Shown: positions 52,815 to 63,829 of the stretch, piece by piece
Position numbering within the stretch: position 1 is the stretch's first letter
How the letters are laid out: each line of letters starts with the position of its first letter
Assembly: GCF_018691265.1 (NCBI RefSeq)
Contig: NW_024881316.1
Location: 23,785,819 to 23,849,818, forward strand
Reading direction: 5' to 3'
Origin: Tyto alba
Taxonomy: Eukaryota > Chordata > Aves > Strigiformes > Tytonidae
DNA: 64,000 bases
Translations under genes and position numbers: made by a program
The notes under the pieces: generated by a model
What the model was told of the DNA's origin: nothing
Seen by the model: only the letters and a program-made list of their open reading frames with translations
Database searches by the model: none

Positions 52815-54743
52815 ATACTGAGAGACAGTTTCTCATGATGCTTTGCTTTAAATTGAGGATTAGACACTTTTTTGATTTTTTTTTTTTTTTATTAGGGTAC
52901 AGTCAGCACAGGGAAATTAAGGTTAAAGTGGAGAGGAAATATATTTCAGTGGTAAACAGATATGGAAAACAAATTAGCAGCTAATTGGAAACATGTCCAA
53001 TTTCTAAGTGTAAGTGTGTGTGATTGTAGGAAAAAAAAAAAAAAAAAAAAACAACATAAAATACAGAAGACAATATTGAAGATGGTTTTTTTTTCAATTC
53101 CCCCTTTCTAGGGAAAAATCTTTCAGTGCTGTGGTGATTCCTTTGTACTGTTGATGAACAACCCTGTACCACAATGCATACATTCTGCTGCAAACACAGT
53201 GCTCCCCACAGCACGGAAAAGCCGGGTGTCCTCACGGCCACCGCTCTTAACGATGTCTGGCAAAGAGCGGGTCAGTGGTGCTGGCTGGGTCTGAGGTCCT
53301 ACAGAGCTCCTGCACCCACCATTAGTCATTCCCACCTCCATTAGGGTGTTAAACGTTTCTGTGGAGCAGAAATGGTACAGACATACCAGGGCTGTGATTT
53401 ATTCCTGGCTCTTTTTATCCTCCCACCAGTTGAAGGAAAACCTTCTGGATCCTCTCACTGCTGGACAGATAGATGTAGGGATCAAGCAGAACCTAGCTGT
53501 AAATCAGTGGAAAACTTTTATTATTTGCCTTATGATGATGACAAGTGAAATGGAGGTTTGGAGAGCTTCAGTTCTTTGCACATTTAAAATGTCTGTGGTT
53601 TCTTTTTCTTCCAGAAAACCTGGTAGTTGCATGAATAACATGCTGTCTGCACTGACCACCCGTGCCACGCTGCCAGCGTGCACACACGTGTGGGCAGAGG
53701 GCTTCTGGTATCCTTGTCAGTGCACTAAGGCAAGGCTGAAAGTCTAAGTTGAAAACTGGGGTCAGAAGATTTGTCGGGAGGATTATTCTCCTTGAATTGA
53801 CGACATAGACACCTCTGTAACATGCTTATTTATGTAGGATGTAAATCTTTTGTCTGAGGCTGAATGTTACCTCTTGGCTTTGAATAATACAATCCTGAAT
53901 ATTTAACAGTCTGTTCAATTCAATTTGTAGTCCTCTAATGCCCATCCTCATCATCTGTTATTTGAAAATGCCCACTGAAATAATACCATAGCCTAACAAT
54001 TATGGACCAGAACTCAATAATTCTTCATCTCTGCCAGGCAAGTATGAATTAATAATAAATTCAGGTAAGTCATGATATATTTTGTGATTTAGTTTTCCCA
54101 TGTGTATGATAGGAATAAATATATTGAATGTCAGAGTATATATTGTATAACAGAAATAAATATATATACATAGTACATGTTAAAATGCTATGGCATTTAC
54201 AAATTAAACTTGCCAACTGAGAGCTAGACACTTTGTTTATTAAAATGTTAAGAAAAATGTATTGTTTTCAAAAATCTTAGTGAATAAAAGCCATCAGGAT
54301 CATTGTCATGATAAATATCACAGAGAAGAAGCACACATCATTTGAAGTGGAAATTATTGAAATAATCAATATTAAAAAAAAACCCCAAAAAACTAAAAAA
54401 TGAGCATTTATGGAGACTTATAAATGCTTTCTATGAAGGAAATTTTCATCTAGCTTTAGGGAGAATTTTGTCTTCTATGTATATATGCTAAAAGAGATGA
54501 AAAGATAGTTTGTGATGTGTGCTTGTAATGAAATCAGATTCAAAATACTGTTTTAACTGTTTTCGTGTTTATAATTTTGACTAGCTTTTCACACTTGCTG
54601 TTTTCCTGGGGTCTTTTTGTCAACCACATATATTTATTATATTTTTAATCTTGTACAGCTAAGAGTTCTGTATAAAATATCAGTAATTTTCTACTACCTT
54701 CATCATCAAGATGGATAATTTGTAGGTTGCTTGGGTCTCTGAA
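52815..54743 (+). other. Former intron, no recognised exon
   Basis: Contains a T tract near 52875-52890 and an A21 tract at 53031-53051. The 133-aa open frame at 53346-53747 shows no collagen or other domain. Confidence 0.5.
53031..53051. repeat. A21 homopolymer
   Basis: Simple repeat inside the former collagen intron. Confidence 0.95.
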
Positions 54744-55730
54744 TGTAGTGGTTTGAGCCAGGTTAACAGCCAACCACCACAGATGGTCATGAGCAAAAGG
54801 CAGACTCGTTAAGAAAAGAACAAAACCCATACATTTATTACAGATACTAACAACACGTAACAGAGTAGGACAGTGAGAAGCATTGCCACATCTTGAGAAC
54901 ACCTTCCCCCCACCCCTCCCTTCTTCCTGGGCTCAGCTCTGCTCCCGATATCTCTACCTCCTCCCCACAGCAGCGCAGGGGCAGGGAACAGGGGGTGCAG
55001 TCAGCGCTGCCACTTCTTCCATCTTCAGCAGGGGGAGCTTCTGGAACTTGTTCCCCCTGCTCCATCATGGTCCCCCTCTCGCAGGAGACAGTCCTCCACA
55101 AAATTTCTCCGATGTGAGTCTCTCCCATGGGCTGCAGCGTTTCCTTACACTACTCTGTTGTGGGACACTAACTTTCTCCGACTGGATTCCCTCCCACGGC
55201 TGCAGCCCTTCCCGAGCTGCTCCGGCGTGGGACACCCCCGCATGCTGCAATCCTCCCAGCACTGAATTACAGCAGCGGGGTCTACTTTTTCCCACAAGAC
55301 CCCGGCCTTCTTTGGGCACAGAACCTTGATCATCCAGGTGAAAACAAACACAGGCCACAAATCAATGTCTGCTCCACTGTAGGTCTTCATGGGTGGCAGG
55401 GGGGGCCACCCTGCCATCTCACCACAGGATATAAGGGGGTCTCTGCTCTGGCACACCTCCCCCCCTCCTTTCTTCCTCTGTTCCTCCACTGACCTTGGTG
55501 TTCACACAGCTGCCACAACTCCTCCTCACAAGTCCCACTGCTCGTCACCACGTCCCTTCTTAAATATGTTATCGCAGAGGCGCAGCTGATTGGCTCAGTT
55601 TCCAAACAGAGGTGGAGCAGACTTGGAGCTGGGGGAGCTTCAAGAAGCTTCTCACAGGGGGCCGCCCTTGTAGCCCCCCTCCCCTGCCACCAAACAAAAA
55701 AAAACCCCACCACTCTGTCAACCCAGGACA
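54744..55730 (-). mobile_element. Solo LTR of an endogenous retrovirus, 987 bp
   Basis: On the minus strand the element begins TGTCCTGGGTT and ends CCACTACA, with TGT...ACA ends as in retroviral LTRs. Flanks carry CTGAA (54739-54743) and GTGAA (55731-55735), an imperfect 5-bp target duplication. Reading on the minus strand, a TATA-like ATATTTAAG lies near 55560 and a polyadenylation signal AATAAA at 54834-54839, giving an ordered U3-R-U5 layout. It is much more GC-rich than the surrounding DNA. No gag, pol or env lies next to it, so it is a solo LTR left by recombination. The overlapping open frames on both strands inside it are not supported as genes. Family name not assigned; 5-bp duplications fit ERVL-like elements. 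Confidence 0.85.
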
Positions 55731-55853
55731 GTGAAGATGCTAATAAACTGTGAAATACTAATTATACATACTAAAATCTGGTATATAAACCACTAAGAAG
55801 GAATTAGGGTTTGAAATTAGATGCAAGATCAACATTTATATTTTATTTTAAAG

Positions 55854-55877
55854 GGAGAAAAAGGTGTCGGAGGAACT
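55854..55877 (+). pseudogene. Possible very short triple-helix exon relic (GEKGVGGT)
   Basis: The acceptor TTATTTTAAAG is followed by GGA GAA AAA GGT GTC GGA GGA ACT and a donor-like GTAAAT. GEKG is typical of collagen, and phase and strand fit the neighbours. At 24 bases it could be chance. Confidence 0.4.
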
Positions 55878-56806
55878 GTAAATAAAGAAATGGGTTTGAC
55901 CTACTTGTTGCTTTCTCCATACTCCTGTTGCATTTTTCTAACCTGAACTCCATGCAAAAACAATTGAATAAAGCCAGGAAGAGCTAAGTAACTGTTTCAA
56001 TGGTGTTATGGCAAGCCATACTTTACAAAGTACTAAAAAAGTGAGTTATTTGTTTAGGAAAGGAGACAAAAGACTGCACAAGCTTGAAGGTGCCATGGAC
56101 GAAGCAGAGCAGGGAAGGTTTGATGCCAAGGCCACCCGAGGGAGAAAGGTGTTCCTGGAGCCAGCGGTCTGCCTGGCACCACTCCATCCATGGGACCACT
56201 TGTGGTACTTGCTGTTCTTTTTGAGCTAAAATATCTTAAAAGGTGCCAAATAGAATGAGGAGAAGATATATGAAATTGAACCGACACAGCAGAATATCAT
56301 TATAACAAACACATCAGAAGGATCAGAATGGGAACAAAACTGGCGAAAAGTTATTTCTCAGGCCAGTGAAAATGCATTAGGGAAGATTTCTGGCTCACTG
56401 AATCTGAATTTAACTTTACAAGGAAATTAATCCAAACCGATAAGATCGCAGACATTTTCTTGTAAAATTTTTCCTTATTTTTGTAAAAGCCACGTTTAAA
56501 AATAATCACACTTGAATATTTGGACTATAAACATAATTTTAGCTTTAGCTAGAAGAGGGCAGTACAGCCAAACATTGTTAACCAGATAATTACAGGAAAT
56601 TTAGGAGGCGTTTTGGTGGGATTTTCTGATGGAACTGTTTCTACTTTATTTTCCTAATGTTTCTAAAGTTCTTTAGCTACAGGGTCTACCTTTTCCAGAA
56701 ACTCATGTAGCTAGAAGTGTGTGAAAGAATGTTTTCATAGCAGACTTCAACTTCTGCAGAAAGCGTGAGGAAGAAATGTGCCAGCAACTGCCCCTTTTAC
56801 AGAAAC
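55878..56806 (+). other. Former intron, no feature recognised
   Basis: AT-rich sequence ending in CCCCTTTTACAG just before the next exon relic. No repeat or gene. Confidence 0.55.
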
Positions 56807-56860
56807 GTGCCGATGGGTTCTCCAGGACCTAGAGATATTCCTGGATACCCTGAGCAACAG
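56807..56860 (+). pseudogene. 54-bp triple-helix exon relic with three glycine losses
   Basis: Eighteen codons end exactly at a good donor, CAG|GTAACT. Triplets read VPM GSP GPR DIP GYP EQQ. The V, D and E codons (GTG, GAT, GAG) at obligatory Gly positions are each one base from Gly. Exactly 54 bases is the classic collagen exon length. The acceptor AG (56801-56802) now lies four bases upstream of the expected start, so a small indel or change at the acceptor is likely. Confidence 0.8.
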
Positions 56861-58960
56861 GTAACTGTAGTGGGAGAGAAAAATAGGCCCATTTCACAAA
56901 TCTAAATGTAGCTGAAGCACTAAGTGACATGGAACATGAAGTACAAGGAACAGGAAAGACTTTCTTTGGTGTAATGTTATACATGATTTTGTTCTCACTG
57001 AACTAAAGCTGAAGTGAGTTTTCCATTTCCTTCAATAGGAACCGGGGGAGTTTATTTTCCCACAGGGAAAACAAATACAGAATAGCTATGGAAGAAATTA
57101 GAAGCCTGTAAAACAAAATAAAATGCCCAAAGCAAGTACTTGAGATCATTGCTATGTTAACGTTAGCCTTGAGAAACAGGCTGTGAAGTTATGGTAAAAG
57201 ATTAGATAAATCCATTTTAATGCTATTACAAGCTAAGCAATAATTTAACAGCTTGTTTTTTTTTTTTTTTTTTTTTCTAAAATCCTACCCCCAAATGATA
57301 TGCAACAGTTTTAAAACTTTATTTGTATCTTTATTTTCAACAACTTTGAAAGCAAGCAGTGACTCAAAACCAGAGTATTAATCTCCCGCTAATCTGAAGA
57401 TTTTGAGGGACCATAATTCACTTTTCCTGTTCTTAAGGGATGTTTGAAGGCTCATAATTTCATTATATATAGTTGATTAGTATTTTGTAATACCTACAAC
57501 AAAGATTACCACATAAGAGTAAATTAGAAAGCAAATCTTTTATTGGAGTTGTTATGTTCATTACTGTGGTGCAGCCAAAACCTTATGATCTAAAAGAAGA
57601 GGGAGGGTTTAAGAAGTTATCAGCAAAAATATCTGGGCTATTTCTTTTTGTCTTCATATATTTTCATGTATGTTCTTCATATACTCTGTTTCTGATCACT
57701 GCCTACAGTGTCATGAACTCTAAATAAGTTAGTTTTATTTTCCAAATGTAATATTCCACAGTAATGAGGTATTTTTACTGATGCTTTCCAAAGATAGACA
57801 GAATACTCTTTTGAGAGTGGAATGAAATGGTAAGAGATTGTGTGCCAGGTTTGGAAAATAGGCAAAAATAACGTTGTTTCACTTTACAAATTTTAAGTTA
57901 CCACATCATAGACACATAACATGTTAATAACCTAACTGTATTATAAGTAATTTAATAGGACTGAAAGTACCCATCTTCTTTAACTCTTGTTCCCTCCTTG
58001 CTCTGACTTCTCCTAACACACAGTTCAGTATGTGTAGGCCACAGTGCCAAACTGAAAGCACACAATTTTATCTCAGTTTTCATGCCATGCAGTTGAATGT
58101 CTGGGCTTCTGTTATTGTTTGTTGGATTTTATTGGCTTTGTCCTTTTAAACAAATGTAGAATGGCTTTATTGTATGCTATTTCTTTGCTCTAAACAGCCT
58201 TTGTCTGCCTAATCCCTTCATTTTTCCTGAGCTGGTTTTAGTGTTCCCTCTCCACCTCCTGCCACCATGGGCTCTCTGGTTTCTTGCGCTGCAGGGAGAT
58301 GTCTCTCTACCCCTTCCGAGCCTCATTTTTCAAATTTGACCTGTGAATCACATGCTTATTCCTTTCCCAACCTCCCTGCTGTCTTCACATAATCTCTGCT
58401 CAGATAGAAACCAGTTACAAATCATGCTAACCCACAGCCATGCTGGGAGGTAAGGCAGAGCACTGCTGCCTGGGGGACTGGGCGACCTCTCCTTGTCCAC
58501 AACAGAATAAATTGTGATCAGGTCCATGACACCAGCTCCCAGCTATCACAGTTGAAGCACTATTTCTAATAAAGAAAGCATTTGTAGATGCTTTGTCCCT
58601 TATTCTCACATGATCATTATCCAAAACAAACATCCTCGGTTCTCACAGGTATAACTACCCACACTAGGAAGGTCCCTTATAAAGTTCTACAGGTATCTTA
58701 GGTTTTTCTTCAATACCATTTTTTTTTTCTCTGTCTTCTGTGTAAAGAAAAGAGCATTTTCAAAGTCTAAGTCGTGAACAAAGACAAGCTGTACTTCTAT
58801 TCAGAATGAGATCACTGTTTTGTTCTTTCTTCATTGAAAATTTGGACTAATTTCCACTGTTCATAATTTATTTTGTTTGATGCTACAGATTGGAATTAAA
58901 CAAGGAAGAATTAATATAAACTGAAGTAATTAATTTGCAACAGCATTATGGATTTTACAG
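56861..58960 (+). other. Former intron, no supported exon
   Basis: Contains a T21 tract at 57256-57276 and two weak collagen-like spots (57039 and 58295) that were not accepted. Otherwise nothing seen. Confidence 0.5.
57256..57276. repeat. T21 homopolymer
   Basis: Simple repeat inside the former collagen intron. Confidence 0.95.
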
Positions 58961-59051
58961 GGCAATCCTAGGTTGAAAGGAACTGATGAGTGGTGTGGGA
59001 CAGACGGATTTTATGGTGATTTTGGTGATCCTGGAAAACAAAGACTGAAAG
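58961..59051 (+). pseudogene. Triple-helix exon relic, 90 bases plus one base of a split Gly codon
   Basis: The acceptor GATTTTACAG precedes ten triplets: GNP RLK GTD EWC GTD GFY GDF GDP GKQ RLK, then a single G before a donor-like GTGGAA. Three Gly positions are now Arg, Glu and Arg (AGG, GAG, AGA), each one base from Gly. The next relic exon starts with GT, so the junction restores a Gly codon (G|GT). This phase agreement between two independently placed exons supports that they belong to one gene. Confidence 0.82.
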
Positions 59052-59191
59052 GTGGAATATCTTTGACAGACTTTTATATTGTTTTATATATTGTCTTTTG
59101 CTCAGTGAATTTCAAATTCAAAGTCTATGAAAAATGAACTGTTTTCCACTTGAATGTAGACATTAAAATTATTGTACTCATTACATTTTAG

Positions 59192-59269
59192 GTGAGCATG
59201 GTGAAAATGGAGATGAAGGGGCCACAGGTTTTGGACTAGTTGTCTTTGAAGGTAATCAAGGCCCAAGAG
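59192..59269 (+). pseudogene. Triple-helix exon relic, first copy of a duplicated 78-bp exon
   Basis: The acceptor CATTACATTTTAG and the donor GAG|GTAAGTTTT flank 78 bases that begin and end inside a split Gly codon. It reads EHGENGDEGATGFG, then LVVFEGNQGPR. A Gly-Phe-Gly interruption lies in the middle, a kind of imperfection common in FACIT chains. One Gly position is now Val (GTC), a single-base change. Both splice sites look usable, making this the best preserved helix exon. Confidence 0.85.
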
Positions 59270-62200
59270 GTAAGTTTTGTTCTTGAAATTTTGATGGTTA
59301 AGGGAATAAACAGACTTGTACAACAAGAAATTTTGTTCGCTTTGCAAAATGATGTCTTAAATGACACGTGTAAAAATAACATCAGGTACATATATGTATT
59401 CTTAGTATACATATATGCACTAAGAATAGCCTTGTATGATGGTCTGTTGCCAAAGCTACAAGGTATATTCACTTTACAGTGAAAGCAGAGTTCTTCCAGA
59501 TGCACCTTGTTCATGGTCCTATTTTTCTTATACATCAAAATGTTTTGTCTCCTCTCCACCCTTTTTTTCAGAAAAGATGCTTTTTCTTCAGCAAAGCCTA
59601 ATTCCTTAAAAAAACCTTCAGTTCCCAGATAAGCCCTAGCACAGGATTTCCATTAAGAATAATAAATGCGAAGAGATCATGCTAAGTGCATTTATCTTGG
59701 TGGTTTTTGTTCTGAGCTTCCTGTATTGTCCTTTGTATATCTTTGTCCGGGATACCATGGAGGAATCAACAGCAAAATTGAATACTTGGGTGCAATATTT
59801 ACTTCATGAAACTTTAGGACAGAGACCTTTCTTGCTTGTAGTGTTTATTTTCATGAAACTATATCACTTATGCTGCTTGCCACGCTTTACTCATGGCCCA
59901 GAGAGCACTCCAGCAGGAAAATCTACAACAGGCTAACATCTACAGAAATTTCATCTCACAAGGCTGGTTACATTTGTCTGCTGGATCATATATTTCCTAT
60001 AAGAATATATTTTCTTTCTGATGCATTCCAGTAACAACAAAATAAACAGCTTGTGCACCAGGCTAGAGAATTTTAAATGAGTATGCATATATGAACAGGT
60101 AATTCCACTGCTGGTGCAGTGCAGTTTTTGTACCCTTGCATCCCCAAAGAAAGTGGTTTAGTGTTTTCATCTCTGCTAATTTTTAAGTTCTCCATAGCAG
60201 CTGTGAGCTGCTAGCCCCCCTGCAAGCCTTTGGAAAGGTCATGTCTGTAAAGCTATTCACAGGACCCTGACCCCAGCAGGCCCTCCTGGGGGTGGGTAGC
60301 TGGGAGAGGAATACAGTATGTATTGGGGCAGGGAGGGAGGTATTTTGGGGAAATTTTATATAGTCTGTAACATGGAACTGGAAAGCAGAAAATCTGTTAA
60401 CGTTCCTGATTATCATGTATCAGATAAAATCCAGCAAATTATGGCTTTAGGTAAATTATTACCAATTCTTGGCCTCTCCTTCTTTATCCGTAAGGTGAAG
60501 TTTATATGATATGTTCCAATGGACCTTCACAGGAGGTAGAATATAAAAGTGCAGAATGATTGCTGTTCTCCACCTCTTCCATAAAGTAATCTTTTTGCTC
60601 TCAGTTACAGCTGTAAGAAAAGTTCTTATGTACAGAAGAATATGCACATAGTCAATGTAATATTCTTGTATCTCCAGAAGGACCGATCTATCTCTGTCTC
60701 CACTTTGCATTCCTCTATTGGAGTTCTTCCTTATTTGAATTATCAATTTCTGGCTGTCCCTCCTTCCTTTCCTTACTGTTCATCACATACAGAATATCAA
60801 AGCTGCTCTTCCTGTTGCTCTTTGAAACCCCACATGACCAATTGCTGTGATCCTAGTGTAGCACAAACCAGCAATCACAAAAGAAAAGCTCATTCCTTGG
60901 TTGCAAAGTGCACTAAACTTCCTCCATTCTCCCCAACATCTCCTGCTATATAACAGCAGAACAAGACACAGTTTATGCTTGTTAATGTAACACGGATGTA
61001 TGAGAACTTGAGAAACGAGGCCATGCCATTCAGGAAGGGTTAATTTTGTATAGCCAAGAGGCTACTTCATTCACTGTTTTTGCTGCCAGACCTGTTGCTT
61101 TGGAAATGATAGCTGAGATAGTGTATATTTTAGATGTGTCTTCCATCTTGAGTTAAGGTTTTCCCTGATGAACCATAAACTTGAAGCTACTGGGCAAAGG
61201 GAAATGAGGGTTTAATGCTTTTTGCTGCTAGCAGACATCCCTCTGTTCTGGTCTTAGCATCCCTCTCCTCAGTGAGACTATCAAGGGAGAGAGGAAGCTG
61301 GGAAAAACAACCATTCCCAAACTTTCCCCTTGGGAATGCAAGGCAAACTGGAGACACCTGTCTGTAAGTGACATAAGACTGAGTTATGAGCATAAGGAGC
61401 AAAGAGGCAGGAAGGATCAGCTGGTTCAGGAAGGTACAGAAGGGGATGGGCTGTTGGTGAGCACAGGGGTTTTAAATTTGCTTTAAGAGGAAAGTGGCAA
61501 TATTTCAGATTTTTTTGAAGTTATCTGTTTCGGGGATTTGTATTTCTGGGTCAGGCAGAAGTCAGAGAAGCAGCTAAGAAAAGCATAATCTGCCCTGAAC
61601 TGTTGTGTATGTACTAGCACTGCCCAGAAGTGAATGCCATTTATTCCAGGAATAATGTATTTCATTATCTTAACCTCACCTTAGCAATGCTGCAGGAGCA
61701 GTTCCTTCCACTTTGGAGGCAACAGTTACAGATGAGTCAAACTGATTCATGGTTGGCTGAAGAAAAGAAGATGAAAATTATTTGTTAACATGGATGCACA
61801 GTATAACCATGGTCTTTTGCAAAACTACCCGCAACCTGTTCAACTGACTGATGATAAACAGCTAGTGAAAATAAAGCTTCATTAAGTGATTCAGTCTTTA
61901 TAGGAATATATATGTATATAAACAAAATGAAGGCTATGCAATGCGATCAGAACTTTATCAGCGATTTCTCCTAAAAGTGCTCATTTGGGAGAATGGAAGT
62001 GAGAGCAATATGCATTTCTGTTTTAGTTTAATAGCAGTCTTAACATCTCCATTTTCCCCATCTTAGTGAAGAAAAGTTCAGCCCATAGACAGGCCTCCAT
62101 TTGAATGTGTAATGGGTGGATATATGAGAGACATTATAAGATTGCCTGTGAGTCCCAGTCCTGTAAACACTGAATTGTTCACACAACTGTTATGGCTAGT

Positions 62201-63751
62201 CACACATAAAGATTTGCTGAGCTAGGTGATGATTTCAGAGCCTGGCCTTTTTCAGAGTCTTTTGTAATGCCTTCCCTTTTTACATCTGGTATTTGTGGTG
62301 GAAGATAAAGTAACAACTAGGATTTTTTCCATGGATTTATGTGAGTTTTAATAAGTTTTAAGAAGCCTTTTAGTTGGAAGATGAATTTAATTTCTATTTT
62401 AACACAAAATGTCTTTTATAAGAATATTTTCCATGTTGGAAAGTAAAACTTTCCAGTGTCAGGAAAAGCCCAGTTCAAGCCTGACTGTATTTATTGTAAT
62501 ACAACTTTGCTTTAGTTAAATCGCGCAAAGCACAGACTAGATAATATTGCTTTAGGAACAGCTTTTAGACCTTTTGTTGACTTCAGTATGTGGCTCTAGA
62601 TGTTCTCATTTCATGATATTTGAACTGTTGTTAGAAAATAATTTTGTGTCTGAAGGGCTTTTATCAGGCAGCTATTACTGGAATATCTTCTCTGTTTCAC
62701 AAAGATGAGCTAATTTTATTTGACAACACATTGTATGAGAAAGGAATATTTTCGTCTCTTCTTCAGAGATGTGAACCTGAGGAATAAAAGTACCATGGTG
62801 AGAAAAAAAAGTCACTACTATGGTACACACCAAAACCCATTAAATTTGTGTTCCACAGTACTTTATAGAACCTATTTTCCCTGTTCTGCCAATCAGACCT
62901 TTGATCTGATACTCACACTAAGAAGCTCATGCTTGGGGTATTAGGTACCTGCTCAGAATCACACAGCCAAGGACATATTTTCTAGAACATCTTTTAAAAT
63001 AAACCCTACAGGGAGTTTGCATATGAGCTATCCACTGGGTGGCAGAAGTAGATCAGAAAAAAACTTAATAAAGAACATAAGAGGGACACATAAATCTAGC
63101 CACCATTTAAACGATTTTGTAGCAGCACTATATGAATCTTCCACCCGAGCTGGATGTATCTGAAAATAATATCTCATGCGATAATATATTGGATTTTTTT
63201 TTTTTCAGTCTTCCCCCCTTTCTGTATGTAAGCAGAGGCAGATTTCTGCATGTCCAGATTCACATTCTCATCCCTTCTTTCTTATTTCTTCACCAACTAC
63301 AGGAGAGCATTTTCAGAGGGGCTGCCATGGCTTCTCATCCTTTTCTTCCCATCCCTTTTGGTGGAGGATGCAGTTGATGAAGCTAGAGGCTTTGCTGTTC
63401 TCCTACTCCCACCTTGATCAGAATTTGCAGCTTTGGAAAAATGACATGAGGAGGTGTCTTAAACTTTCGCCTACTCCAGTGTTGCAAAAAGAAATTGTTA
63501 GTATTGAGGATATGAACATCCCTTCCTAAGGTATATGTTCCCAGATGATCCAGATCCTTGAGTTGATCACTCCTACCAGTAGCCGTCCCTTTGTCTTGAC
63601 TGGGTTTGTAACTCAAGGCAGATTTTCCAATTTAACGGAGGAGTTGGACCAGTTGTAAAATAGTGGATGACTAGTTCAGAGAGTTAGAGGGAAGCTGATA
63701 AATTTAATAGTGAGTAACACCCCTCACCCCAGTATGGTTAGTACCCCACAA
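59270..63751 (+). other. Former intron between the duplicated exons
   Basis: AT-rich sequence without an identified repeat. The first 45 bases resemble the sequence after the second copy. An open stretch of about 74 codons (63315-63525) after the acceptor-like ACTACAG has no collagen character. No other feature is supported. Confidence 0.5.
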
Positions 63752-63829
63752 GTGAGCATGGTGAAAATGGAGATAAAGGGGGCAGAGGTTATGGACTAGT
63801 TGGTTCTGAAGGTAACCAAGAACCAAGAG
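63752..63829 (+). pseudogene. Triple-helix exon relic, second copy of the duplicated 78-bp exon
   Basis: The 78 bases differ from the copy at 59192 at 10 positions by hand count and share the donor GAG|GTAAGTTTT plus some following intron sequence. It reads EHGENGDKGGRGYG, then LVGSEGNQEPR. The Gly missing in the first copy is present here, while another Gly is now Glu (GAA). The base pair before the exon is AA rather than AG, so the acceptor is lost. Similarity to the first copy stops at the 5' side of the exon. Confidence 0.85.

Larger units (their letters stand above)
43494..63829 (+). pseudogene. FACIT-type (collagen IX-like) collagen pseudogene, scattered exon relics
   Basis: In order on the + strand: two exons of a thrombospondin-N-like domain (43494-43870, 45113-45190), then short Gly-X-Y exons at 48048, 52552, 52779, 55854, 56807, 58961, 59192 and 63752. 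Most begin after a real-looking acceptor with a whole Gly codon, and many have family-typical sizes (36, 54, 90 bp). FACIT collagens are secreted and decorate collagen fibrils. This gene is dead: it has an in-frame TAA and a frameshift in the TSPN domain, single-base glycine losses in most helix exons, and damaged splice sites. Conserved spacing of the TSPN blocks points to the collagen IX alpha-1 group, but sequence is too diverged to be the working COL9A1. It may extend past the right edge. Confidence 0.8.

Noticed and set aside
54847..55713. Open frames on both strands inside the LTR
   Set aside because: They lie in overlapping registers of a GC-rich LTR and none shows a retroviral gene domain.
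57039..57080. Collagen-like exon after TTCCTTCAATAG
   Set aside because: Only two or three Gly positions fit in any phase and no donor is visible; too weak.
58295..58330. Collagen-like start GDVSLPLP after a good acceptor
   Set aside because: Only the first glycine fits; the rest is not Gly-X-Y.
48048..63829. Collagen VI-like assignment of the Gly-X-Y exons
   Set aside because: Exon sizes and a Gly-X-Gly imperfection first suggested type VI, but the upstream TSPN domain on the same strand belongs to FACIT chains, and type VI chains do not have it.
43494..63829. A live collagen gene
   Set aside because: In-frame stop, frameshift, lost donor and acceptor sites and about ten glycine substitutions are not compatible with a functional triple helix.
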